Shown: piece by piece, positions 1 through 7,466 of the stretch | Layout: every line of letters begins with the position of its first letter | Numbering within the stretch: the first letter of the stretch is position 1 | NCBI GenBank assembly: GCA_947311175.1 | Contig: CAMZKK010000190.1 | Coordinates: 1 to 12,952, forward strand | Length of the DNA: 12,952 nucleotides | Direction of reading: 5' to 3' | Source: an uncultured Planctomycetota bacterium | Lineage (GTDB): Bacteria; Planctomycetota; SZUA-567; JAFGNG01 | Made by a program: the position numbers and the translations under genes | The notes under the pieces: model-generated | Told to the model about the DNA's origin: nothing | Databases searched by the model: none | What the model saw: only the letters and a program-made list of their open reading frames with translations

Positions 1-447
1 CCTACTGAGGATTATGACCTTTGGTTGAGATTTTCAGAACATACCAAAATGGCAAATCTTGAAGAACCGCTATATAAATGGCGGGTTAATATTGATGGCA
101 TAATGTCTTCTGTAAATGCTGAACAAGCAAAACGCAGTAGAGAATTTTTGCAAAAACTGGCAATGGTTAGACAAGAGAAGGGCGTTGATTTGTTGCAAGA
201 AGGAGATTTAGCCATTATTAAAGAATTTGCAGCGATTAGGGAGCAGTGGTTGCTGACAAACAAAAAGGTTGTTTCTTTTCGAATCAGGTCATCACAATTA
301 AATTATAATTTCGCCGAAGATTTTTTAAGAATAGGTGACTTGAATTCTTGTTTTCATTACCTAAAGAAATCTATAATTGATTATCCCTTGAACTTTGATG
401 CATGGCACTTGCTTGTAGGAGTTATAAAAAAGAGGTTTTGGCAATGA
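1..447 (+). CDS. GT2 family glycosyltransferase, C-terminal part (5' end outside window)
   Basis: The reading frame is open from base 1 and gives 148 residues. It begins PTEDYDLWLR, the conserved ED-containing segment late in the GT-A fold of family 2 glycosyltransferases, where the acidic residue acts as catalytic base. It continues with LEEPLYKWRVN, also typical of the end of this domain. The nucleotide-sugar binding half lies upstream of the window. The last 50 or so residues (FAEDFLRIGDLNSCFHYLKK onward) look like one TPR-type helical hairpin appended to the catalytic domain. The stop overlaps the start of the next glycosyltransferase as ATGA, so the two are probably translationally coupled. 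The expected role is transfer of a sugar onto a surface glycan or lipid-linked precursor. Donor and acceptor cannot be read from the sequence. Confidence 0.85.
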   Translation, partial: PTEDYDLWLRFSEHTKMANLEEPLYKWRVNIDGIMSSVNAEQAKRSREFLQKLAMVRQEKGVDLLQEGDLAIIKEFAAIREQWLLTNKKVVSFRIRSSQLNYNFAEDFLRIGDLNSCFHYLKKSIIDYPLNFDAWHLLVGVIKKRFWQ

Positions 448-1571
448 TTAAATTAGGCGTCTTTTTTACCAAAAATGTTGGCTTAGAGATTTGGCAAAGA
501 GATGGTATCTTGAGCCGTGAGGTTGCATTTTATAATGCCCTTGAAGATAGAGGGGTAGATGTTAGTTTTTTTACTTATGACCAAAAGCGTTTTTCTATTG
601 AATCTCCAATGCTTGCGAATATCAAATGCGAACGGATACAGCAGAATATTTTTAATCGAAACTTTGTCTTCAACTTTCTGGATAAATCTCGTTTGAAATC
701 CTCTCTTGCGGAATTGGATATTATTCGTTCAAATCAGTTTTATGGGGCAAAGGAAGCCCTCTCCGCTGCTCGTAACTTTAAAAAGCCACTTATTGTCCGT
801 GGCGGTTATGTGTATTCAAGGTTTGCCTTGTGGCAGGGGAAGTCGCAAGGCGTTCTCAAAAGCCTTGAGGCAGAAGAGCGGGAATCTATGGATTATGCCT
901 CTGCGGTAATCGTAACAACATCTTCAATGAAAGATTATATTGTAAGAAAATATAATTTAGATAGAGATAAGGTCTATGTGATTGGCAATGCCATTCCCGA
1001 TATTTTTTTTAAAGCGGCAGAGGTTGAAAGAAGACCAAAAAGACTTTGCGATATTCTTGCCGTTGGTAGGCATCATCCTCAAAAGGGGTATGACTTATTG
1101 TTAGATACTGTTCGCGATGTCCCTGACTCTCGATTGACGATTTTGGGGTCGGGACCAGACTATGCAAATAATATTAAATTTGCAAAAAGATATAATATGC
1201 GATTTGAATTCAAGGAAAGGATCGACAATCATCTTTTACCTAATTATTTATCATCAACCGATATTTATCTAATGACCTCACACTATGAGGGTCACCCAAA
1301 ATCCCTACTTGAGGCAATGGCTGCCGGTTGTGCCTGCATTGTTACTGAGGGGCAGGGGGTAAGTGATGAGATAAAAAATCGAAAAACCGGAATTGTGGTA
1401 CCAAGAGACAAGGATGCATTGTTAAATGCAATTGATGAATTAAGAAATGACCCGGAACTTTGCAGAGAATTAGGAATCAATGCCTCAAATTACATTCAAG
1501 AAAGATATTCTCTAAAAGAATCAATATCATTAGAGCTTGCGGTTTATGAAGACATTGTTAAAAAACATTAA
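444..1571 (+). CDS. GT4 family glycosyltransferase
   Basis: This is a complete 375-residue protein of the GT-B fold. I chose the ATG at 444 because it overlaps the previous stop (ATGA), has AGAGG eight bases upstream, and gives the classic beta-strand start MIKLGVFFTKNVGLEIWQRD. An in-frame start at 402 would only add residues from inside the previous gene. The C-terminal domain carries the family signatures: GNAIP near 181, the interdomain motif VGRHHPQKGYDLL at about 207-219, LGSGPD near 234, and EGHPKSLLE at 282-290. The last is the EX7E motif that contacts the donor nucleotide-sugar. It ends in the usual helix that crosses back to the N-terminal domain. Together with the upstream GT2 enzyme it suggests an LPS, capsule or exopolysaccharide cluster continuing to the left. 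The sugar specificity is unknown. Confidence 0.92.
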   Translation: MIKLGVFFTKNVGLEIWQRDGILSREVAFYNALEDRGVDVSFFTYDQKRFSIESPMLANIKCERIQQNIFNRNFVFNFLDKSRLKSSLAELDIIRSNQFYGAKEALSAARNFKKPLIVRGGYVYSRFALWQGKSQGVLKSLEAEERESMDYASAVIVTTSSMKDYIVRKYNLDRDKVYVIGNAIPDIFFKAAEVERRPKRLCDILAVGRHHPQKGYDLLLDTVRDVPDSRLTILGSGPDYANNIKFAKRYNMRFEFKERIDNHLLPNYLSSTDIYLMTSHYEGHPKSLLEAMAAGCACIVTEGQGVSDEIKNRKTGIVVPRDKDALLNAIDELRNDPELCRELGINASNYIQERYSLKESISLELAVYEDIVKKH

Positions 1572-1586
1572 TTTCGCAGATGATAC

Positions 1587-1631
1587 GGAATTAACAATTA
1601 ATAATTAATAATGAACAATGAACAATGAAGG
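1587..1631. repeat. Short AT-rich tandem and palindromic repeat in a convergent intergenic gap
   Basis: The gap between the GT4 stop and the end of the minus-strand operon (1572-1710) contains AATTAACAATTAATAATT, followed by two copies of the heptamer AACAATG. The core TAATTAACAATTAA has an inverted match at 7456-7469 (TTAATTGTTAATTA), which overlaps the end of the ABC-F gene. Such motifs are often dispersed in AT-rich genomes. With two partial copies in this window, a repeat family is only suggested. Confidence 0.4.
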
Positions 1632-1677
1632 AAGCTCTGCGAGCAATATTTTATGCGATGCAAATTGTTAGAATTGC

Positions 1678-1695
1678 CTTTAGCGATAGCTAAAG
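1678..1695. other. Small perfect hairpin between convergent genes
   Basis: CTTTAGC-GATA-GCTAAAG forms a perfect 7-bp stem with a 4-base loop, located 16 bases past the stop of the 991-residue minus-strand gene. A weaker stem GCTC-TGC-GAGC lies at 1634-1644. Neither is followed by a convincing T-run on either strand, so a standard Rho-independent terminator is not supported. It could still slow exonucleases at the end of the long operon transcript. Confidence 0.3.
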
Positions 1696-1710
1696 CACCC
1701 TCATTCTCAA

Positions 1711-4686
1711 TTATCTATTAAATATCGACGATATCTCCTTTGCAAAATCAAGTGTTCTGAATTTTGCATTTTTCCCGGTAATTGTTCCTCTGCCTACTAT
1801 CTCGGCAACCATATTGTTTTTTACCAAAATGATTTTCTCATAACCTTTTAGTTGAGTGGCAATTAAAATTGTCTTATTGTAATTGGTTATGTTGTGTTGC
1901 TTGCACTCGCTAACCATTAATGCTTTTCCTGAGCCAAAGCTTAAATTTATGATTTTGCGTTTTTTGTTTAAACGGGTAAAATATTTGAATTCTTTTTCTT
2001 GAATGCGTTTGAAAAAACTTTTGATTGATTCCTTAATTCTTGGGTCATAAATTTTAATGCAAATGGAATAGTTTTCCGAGCTTTTAATCTGTTTTCCGGA
2101 AATTGTTTGTTTTTGTTGCTTAGAAAATTCTGTATTGAAAAGACTATCCCATGATTTTCCACTTTTTTTAATATATCTTTTGATTTTGAAGTCAGTGGGA
2201 ATAACTTTTTTGGCAATGTGAGTGTTGCGAAATAATACTTTGTGTAAATATTTTGAATATGCCTTGGGAAGTGAAAGGCTTGCATTGAGCAGGCTTTTGG
2301 TAACCTTTGGCAATCCTGCTTCCCAAAACTTAATCTTTTCCAAGATTCTATCTTTATTTTTATAGATAATTCCTGCTTTGCAATTTCTTGCTCCATCGCC
2401 ATCAAAAACATCTGTGCCGATTTGAGATACAACCTTTACTTCAACCGAACTAAAAAATGGAAAGTAGCTTGCCTTTCCTTTAATGGCTGACTTTGCTGGA
2501 GTTTTTAGTCGTAAAGGTGCACCAATAATTCCAAATTCTACATTGCTGTCGGTAAATGTTTTTGGATTAGATATAAATTTTTCTATGCCTGTGCATCTGC
2601 TTTCCGTATCTTTTTTTTCCAACCACAAGGCAACACTGTCAACATATACTCTTGCTTCATACCAAATCCAAAATGGCAGAATTTTTTCTTCACCATCGTC
2701 TTTTATGTTGTTTCTGTTTTGGTCATCCCAAATCTTCATTTTTCCTTTTTCTAAAAGTTTTTTGTATGAGTTATTGTATTGAGGCTTTGCTCCTTCTTTG
2801 TCTTTCCAGTTAATTGATTTACTTCTTTTATGATAAGTGAACCCATATCTTATGTCTCCTTTTTTTATATCATTTCTTGTTGGCAAAGAACTTGCTTTCT
2901 CAATGTCATCTCTTGACATATTAATAAAATCAGATTGATTCGTTTTATCTTTGAAATTTATCTTATTATCTATGATTGATGAAGTTATTTCGGATAACTT
3001 TATGATGTTTGTAGAATCGTTTAGAATATTTTCTATGCTCTTGCTTAGTGAAAGATACCTTGGTGATAATAACATTGCTAGAGCTATCTTGCTAGATAGT
3101 TGGTCTGAATTATTATTGGAAATAGCTGATGGCTTGCGTAATCTTCCAAAGTCAAATGTCATTGTTTGTTGCTTTTTAGATAATTGCGATATTGTGAAGT
3201 CATCAATCTTGAATTGAAGAGCTGTTCGGTAGCCGATTTCTAAATCAGCCTTTATCTTTTCATCACCTGCTTTGTAAAAGTATCTGCGAAGTCTTGTCGT
3301 CTCTGATAATAATTTTTCTTGCAATTGTTTTAGTTTTCTACATTTCTCTATGATTTTATTATGGATTGATAGTGAATCTTTTGCGCTAGAATATGACTCT
3401 ATGGCAAGAAGTTGATTTTTGCTTGCATCGATCACTAAGTTATTTGTGTCGTTTGTTGTCTTTCTCTTTTCAATGATTGGGAGTAATGTTTTGTTTGCCG
3501 ATAAACATTTTTTGTTATATTTTGACAAAGTATCTCGCATTTGTTTTAGAGTTGCAATTGATTGGCTCTGATTTTTACCACTGCTTGCGTGTATCACCTT
3601 TATTGTGCTTGCAATTGCATTTGACATTTTTTTTACTTCTGAATTTAATTCGGTGTAGTGTTTTATACTTAAAATATCTCCGCTATTTTCTATTGCAGAT
3701 TTTAATTTATCACTTTTCGCAAATGCTTTCTCAAATTCAATAGATTTAATAAATGCTTGATTTGTTTGTTTCTTGAATGAATTAAACTTCTTAATTGTCT
3801 CGGTAGATATTCTTTGCAATCTTTCAACCTCAGTCTTGCAGGTTTTGTATTTTGCATAATATTTATTAATTTTATTTAATGCCCTTTTGGCTTGCTCGGC
3901 TTGTGATAATTTGTTTTCTTTTTGAATGGCACTTGATTGTGAAGTGTCATTTACCAAGCCTACGGTAGATTCTGTCAGCTCTACAATTAATATTGCTTGT
4001 CCCAGATATGGGATGCACTTTGCTCCATTATAAGCACCGACTAGCATTCCTTTTTGAAATGCATCGTGTTGTGCTTTTGCAATTATCTCCTTGGGAATAG
4101 CTTCTCCTTTATGCTTGTTTTTGTATTCATTTATTATCCTGTTGTATTCTTTTTTGTTAGCATCAACCATTGCGTCAACTGTGCCGGTAACTGTAGATAG
4201 GCCGCTAAAATTTTTGGCGACATTGCTTAAATATTTTGTTGCAGAAAAATGGATTTTGTCATCTTTTCCTACATAGTATGAATTATTTGCTGAATCAATA
4301 ACAGACAAAACCGTGGAGGTATTATCTATCCCGTTTTTTAAGTTGTTTGGTTCGAGGCATTTGCTTTTAAACTTTTTTACTCTTTCTTTTGCCTGGTTTC
4401 TGATTGATTTTATTTTATCCGAGTTTTTTGTCCATTGCCTAATGTCTTTCGATGTTCGTTTTATTTTTTCCATAAAAGAAATATCGGTAAGGTTTTTTAC
4501 CGTTGATTCCATATCAAGCGGATTTTCTGAATTGCTTATTATTGTTGTTGGGAGCTCTTCTTGTTTTAAATATTTTGTTTTACTGTCTTTTGTTTGGGCA
4601 GAATCTGCTGAATAACTTGCTTGCCCAATTATCAATAAGATTGCGGTTAAAATATGAAATCTATTTTTGATTGATAATTTAATCAT
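1711..4686 (-). CDS. Large exported protein of unknown function, 991 residues
   Basis: I do not recognise this family. The N-terminus (KNRF, then a hydrophobic stretch HILTAILLIIGQ, then ASYSA) is a good Sec signal peptide with likely cleavage near residue 26-27. The mature protein is Lys/Ser/Asn-rich. One hydrophobic, glycine-containing patch lies at about 213-246. Long helical, probably coiled-coil stretches run from about 255 to 330 and from 430 to 475. A compact C-terminal half is rich in aromatic residues and beta strands. An EF-hand-like loop D655-x-N-x-N-x-I-x-D663-x-x-E666 and a second acidic FDGDG at 761-765 suggest bound calcium. The start overlaps the preceding TPR gene by 8 bases and has a near-perfect Shine-Dalgarno site, so the pair is translationally coupled and probably cooperates. 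It is the last gene of the operon. A surface or periplasmic structural role is a guess; an enzyme is not excluded. Confidence 0.85.
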   Translation of the reverse strand: MIKLSIKNRFHILTAILLIIGQASYSADSAQTKDSKTKYLKQEELPTTIISNSENPLDMESTVKNLTDISFMEKIKRTSKDIRQWTKNSDKIKSIRNQAKERVKKFKSKCLEPNNLKNGIDNTSTVLSVIDSANNSYYVGKDDKIHFSATKYLSNVAKNFSGLSTVTGTVDAMVDANKKEYNRIINEYKNKHKGEAIPKEIIAKAQHDAFQKGMLVGAYNGAKCIPYLGQAILIVELTESTVGLVNDTSQSSAIQKENKLSQAEQAKRALNKINKYYAKYKTCKTEVERLQRISTETIKKFNSFKKQTNQAFIKSIEFEKAFAKSDKLKSAIENSGDILSIKHYTELNSEVKKMSNAIASTIKVIHASSGKNQSQSIATLKQMRDTLSKYNKKCLSANKTLLPIIEKRKTTNDTNNLVIDASKNQLLAIESYSSAKDSLSIHNKIIEKCRKLKQLQEKLLSETTRLRRYFYKAGDEKIKADLEIGYRTALQFKIDDFTISQLSKKQQTMTFDFGRLRKPSAISNNNSDQLSSKIALAMLLSPRYLSLSKSIENILNDSTNIIKLSEITSSIIDNKINFKDKTNQSDFINMSRDDIEKASSLPTRNDIKKGDIRYGFTYHKRSKSINWKDKEGAKPQYNNSYKKLLEKGKMKIWDDQNRNNIKDDGEEKILPFWIWYEARVYVDSVALWLEKKDTESRCTGIEKFISNPKTFTDSNVEFGIIGAPLRLKTPAKSAIKGKASYFPFFSSVEVKVVSQIGTDVFDGDGARNCKAGIIYKNKDRILEKIKFWEAGLPKVTKSLLNASLSLPKAYSKYLHKVLFRNTHIAKKVIPTDFKIKRYIKKSGKSWDSLFNTEFSKQQKQTISGKQIKSSENYSICIKIYDPRIKESIKSFFKRIQEKEFKYFTRLNKKRKIINLSFGSGKALMVSECKQHNITNYNKTILIATQLKGYEKIILVKNNMVAEIVGRGTITGKNAKFRTLDFAKEISSIFNR

Positions 4687-5470
4687 TTGTAAATTCCTCC
4701 TTTAACGATACGGCATATTGTTTTATTTTTGGGTTAATCTTGCTGTTAGCAATTATCTCGTCGATTGCGTCAATTGCATCTTTGTTGCACCCCTTGCTTT
4801 TTTGTAGGATTGCGACAATTAATTTTAATTTATTCTTGTCGTTTTCTTTTGGGGTTATCTTTGAAATAGTTGCTATTGCGGTATCTTCTTTTCCACAAGA
4901 TGAAGAGAAAAATGCTAATTGAACTGCTGTTTGAATTATTGACTTTTGTGGACAGTGTTTTAGTCTTTCTTCCGTAAGTGCTATCGCTACCTCTGTGTTT
5001 TTTATTTGAAAATAACCGGCAGCCAATCTTTCTATCAATTTATCGTCATCAAATGATGTGAAAACAGATTCATACAAATCAATTGCAATTGCAGTTAATT
5101 GTGGTGAATTAACTTGCATGTAAGCATCAGCTAAGTCAATTGTTAAAACCTTGTTTTGAGGATTCTTTGTGTATGCTTTTTCAAAATATCTAATGCCCTT
5201 GGATAATTTGTCCCTGTCTCCTTCGGTGATAGCTTCTGCACAAAAAAATGCCCCTAATTCTTGCCAGTTTTTTGCGTCTTCATCTATGGCTGCCTCTTGT
5301 TTTTCATTCTTTTTGAGCTTTATATTTGTTTTAGTTGGTGTTTGATTTTGTTTGATTTGGTTGTGAGTATTTGTTTTTTTGGTGCTTGGTTGCTTGTCGG
5401 TTGTTAAAATTTTGAAGAGTACTATTGCCGCAATTATAGAAATGACAATAATTATTTTATTTTTCATCAT
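4679..5470 (-). CDS. Membrane-anchored TPR-repeat protein
   Basis: The protein has 263 residues. One N-terminal membrane segment (about residues 5-21, after the positive MMKNK) has no lipobox cysteine, so it is an uncleaved anchor that places the rest in the periplasm or outside. A polar Lys/Thr/Asn/Gln-rich linker covers about 24-60. It is followed by helix pairs with TPR character: GIRYFEKAYTKNPQNKVLTI at 92-111, LADAYMQV at 113-120, IDLYESVF at 130-137, then LAAGYFQIKNTEVAIALTEE near 149-168 and further weak repeats to about 250. TPRs are protein-protein docking surfaces, not enzymes. The start at 5470 has AAAGGGA about 9 bases upstream. The gene begins 34 bases after the kinase-like gene and overlaps the large exported protein by 8 bases, so that protein is the most likely partner. 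Confidence 0.8.
   Translation of the reverse strand: MMKNKIIIVISIIAAIVLFKILTTDKQPSTKKTNTHNQIKQNQTPTKTNIKLKKNEKQEAAIDEDAKNWQELGAFFCAEAITEGDRDKLSKGIRYFEKAYTKNPQNKVLTIDLADAYMQVNSPQLTAIAIDLYESVFTSFDDDKLIERLAAGYFQIKNTEVAIALTEERLKHCPQKSIIQTAVQLAFFSSSCGKEDTAIATISKITPKENDKNKLKLIVAILQKSKGCNKDAIDAIDEIIANSKINPKIKQYAVSLKEEFTND
4696..4703 (-). promoter_or_regulatory. Strong Shine-Dalgarno site inside the upstream TPR gene
   Basis: On the minus strand AAAGGAGG lies 9 bases before the ATG at 4686, within the last codons of the TPR gene. Its strength, together with the 8-base ATGATTAA overlap, fixes the start of the 991-residue protein and implies efficient coupled translation. Confidence 0.8.
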
Positions 5471-5504
5471 TTGTTTATTTCCCTTTCAATACAGTATATT
5501 TTGT

Positions 5505-6617
5505 TTACTTTTCAATTCTTTCTGATCTCCATTTTAACAGTTTTATAGTTACGGTTGTGCCTTCGTTTTCTTTGCTTTTGATAGTTAGCCCTCCACCAGC
5601 AGAATCTAAATATTGTTTGGTTGACCAAAGTCCAATTAGTCCGGTTCTGGTCGTCCCTTTTGATGAAAAAAATGGTAGGCAGGCAGCCTTAAGGTTTTCT
5701 TTGCTCATTCCACAGCCATTATCGGTAACCGATATTTTTATTTCATCATCTGTTTCTTCTGTTTCTATTTTTATCTTCAAATCATCCTTGCCAGCCTCAC
5801 AGGCATTGGCAAGGATTTCATTAAAACTGTTTGCGATTCTCTTTTCATCACCGGCAACCTCTGGTAGTTCTTCAGGATTGAAATTATAAGATATATCAAA
5901 ACCTTTTGCCGCTGATTTAATTAATGGGAATATGGCTTTTCCCAAATTTACTTGTTTGAGATATTGTTTTGATAAGCCTCTTGTGTAATCGACAAGTTCT
6001 CTGATTGCACTGTTTAGATATTCAACCGACTTTTCATACTTGGCTTTAATTTGGTAATAGCTATCCATATCAACAACCTTTTCCCCCTTAATCATTTTGT
6101 CAAAATCATTAAGGATGATTTCGCCATAGCAAGTAACTGCACAGAGGCGATTGTTTAAGGTGTCTGCCATTCCGGCAGCAATGATTTTTTGTGTATTTAG
6201 GATTGCCATTTTTTGAAGTTCTTTACTTATTTTATAACTTCGTGCATGGGCGTGCATTCTTGCGATGACATCTTCGGGGCGGTAGGGTTTATTTAAAAAA
6301 TCAGTAGCGCCTTTTTTTAGGCATGTATGCATTATCTCTGGATCGGTTAGTGCGGTAAGAACGATAACCGGTAATTCGGGAGTAATTTCTTTGGCAAGCA
6401 GTTGGTCAAGAACATCTTGTCCGCTCATTATCGGCATCATCATATCCAAAAGCACAATGTCGATATTGCAATTTTCTTGTAATATGATATCAAGAGCTTC
6501 TTTACCATTATCTGCAGTTATTACCTCAAAGCCTTTTTTACTGAGGATTTTTTTTAATATGTTTTGTTGTGCCGAATCATCTTCAGCAATCAATACTTTA
6601 AAGTTGGCTGTGGTCAT
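5505..6617 (-). CDS. Receiver-first hybrid histidine-kinase-like protein with Asp in place of the H-box His
   Basis: This is a soluble 370-residue protein with no membrane segment. Residues 5-125 form a receiver domain: acidic pocket E12-D13-D14, phospho-acceptor D58 in LLDMMMP, T88 and K110 in NKPYRP. A dimerisation region follows, but its H-box reads AGMADTLNNRL at 148-158 where AGxAHxxNNxL is usual. D152 (codon GAC) stands at the histidine position. A C-terminal HATPase domain is intact by eye: N-box EILANACEA (N271), G1 box DNGCGM at 299-304, FFSSKG at 316-321, TGLIGLWSTK at 325-334 and a GGGLTI ending. The family normally autophosphorylates on His and passes phosphate to a receiver Asp. 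Here that step should fail, so it may act as an ATP-binding or phosphorylation-dependent scaffold, or accept phosphate only at D58. It lies 12 bases after the racemase gene, behind a weak GAAAGAAG ribosome site. Confidence 0.88.
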   Translation of the reverse strand: MTTANFKVLIAEDDSAQQNILKKILSKKGFEVITADNGKEALDIILQENCNIDIVLLDMMMPIMSGQDVLDQLLAKEITPELPVIVLTALTDPEIMHTCLKKGATDFLNKPYRPEDVIARMHAHARSYKISKELQKMAILNTQKIIAAGMADTLNNRLCAVTCYGEIILNDFDKMIKGEKVVDMDSYYQIKAKYEKSVEYLNSAIRELVDYTRGLSKQYLKQVNLGKAIFPLIKSAAKGFDISYNFNPEELPEVAGDEKRIANSFNEILANACEAGKDDLKIKIETEETDDEIKISVTDNGCGMSKENLKAACLPFFSSKGTTRTGLIGLWSTKQYLDSAGGGLTIKSKENEGTTVTIKLLKWRSERIEK

Positions 6618-6629
6618 ATCTTCTTTCTG

Positions 6630-7436
6630 TTATTTATATATTCTGTTGATAATATATTCTGCAATTATTTTATATGGCTTAATTACAGTTATGTTTGAAA
6701 ATTCATTCATCGTTAATGCGCAATCTAATTCTGTGCAACCTGCAATTACTGCATCAATCTCGAATTGTTCTTTCATTAAGATAGATGCTTTTTGCAAGGC
6801 ATCTATGTGTTTAGGTAAGATTCCTAATCCCTTGATTCCTCCTATAGATTTATCGTTGTTGTGCCAGTCTCCATAGATGGTGTCCATTACCAATTCCTTT
6901 TGGATTTTATCTCCGTTTTTAAGATCTAATGGGGTGATTGCTGTTATCCCATGCCGCTGACATTCTTTTTGGAATAGATTGGTTTGAATAGTCGCGGTTG
7001 TGGCAAGGATTCCGATTCTGCTATTAGGCATCTTTAGAGCAATGTCTTTTATTGTCTCTTCAACAATACTGACTATCTCAATCTTTACTTGTTTTTTGAT
7101 TTCTGGAATTAATTTATGGGCAGTAATACACGCCATAACCGCAAAGTCTGCTCGTTTTACAAGATTGCCATTGCCATCAAGGCTATCTTCTAATACCTTG
7201 AAACTGTTGACAACTCCGGTAAGGGCATCTGGTCCGTTGTGTAAGATATATTGCACTCGGTCTGGGGTTTCGGTTAGGCTGCTTAAAATCCATTGCGGGA
7301 ATTCTTGGTCACGATTAGCGCCAAGTATGCTTCGAGCCGCACTCAAGATTTCTTTTTCAAGTTGAATGTGGGCGAATGGTCCAAATCCACCAACAATCCC
7401 AATGGTCTCGTGTTGTGTTTTTTGTTTAGTATCCAG
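6630..7436 (-). CDS. Aspartate/glutamate racemase family protein, probable CTG start
   Basis: The family interconverts L- and D-amino acids by a two-cysteine, cofactor-free mechanism. Both cysteines are present: C103 in AVMACITAHK and C234 in IAGCTELD. The ATTATIQTNLFQ segment near 145-156 and the C-terminal YIINRIY helix are also typical. The essential N-terminal strand TIGIVGGFGP (residues 11-20) lies upstream of any ATG, GTG or the TTG at 7346. The best start is CTG at 7436, eight bases after AAAGGA and giving 268 residues; an in-frame TAA lies just above. The usual PCNTAH around the first cysteine is ACITAH here, losing the Asn that often contacts substrate, so the substrate may differ from aspartate. 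It follows the ABC-F gene by 30 bases and precedes the kinase-like gene by 12. D-amino acids for the cell wall or a racemase-like side reaction are both possible. Confidence 0.85.
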   Translation of the reverse strand: MDTKQKTQHETIGIVGGFGPFAHIQLEKEILSAARSILGANRDQEFPQWILSSLTETPDRVQYILHNGPDALTGVVNSFKVLEDSLDGNGNLVKRADFAVMACITAHKLIPEIKKQVKIEIVSIVEETIKDIALKMPNSRIGILATTATIQTNLFQKECQRHGITAITPLDLKNGDKIQKELVMDTIYGDWHNNDKSIGGIKGLGILPKHIDALQKASILMKEQFEIDAVIAGCTELDCALTMNEFSNITVIKPYKIIAEYIINRIYK

Positions 7437-7444
7437 TTTGTCTT

Positions 7445-7450
7445 TCCTTT
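7445..7450 (-). promoter_or_regulatory. Shine-Dalgarno site supporting the CTG start of the racemase-family gene
   Basis: AAAGGA on the minus strand ends 8 bases before CTG at 7436, an ideal spacing. No ATG, GTG or TTG lies between the upstream in-frame stop and the conserved GIVGG motif, so this site decides the start. An ATT eight codons upstream of the CTG is the other, weaker option. Confidence 0.55.
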
Positions 7451-7466
7451 GATTTTTAATTGTTAA

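Noticed and set aside
402..443. Earlier in-frame start for the GT4 gene at 402.
   Set aside because: It lies inside the upstream gene, adds 14 residues of non-family sequence, and the ATG at 444 has a proper ribosome site and ATGA coupling.
1678..1695. The hairpin as a terminator for the minus-strand operon.
   Set aside because: No T-run follows the stem on either strand.
2483..4615. Several plus-strand open frames of 60-100 codons opposite the 991-residue gene.
   Set aside because: Their products are Phe/Leu/Ser-rich reverse-complement shadows of a Lys/Asn-rich protein, with no ribosome sites or motifs.
6630..7346. Racemase-family protein starting at TTG 7346.
   Set aside because: This start would delete the conserved GIVGGFGP strand, which is clearly encoded upstream in the same frame.
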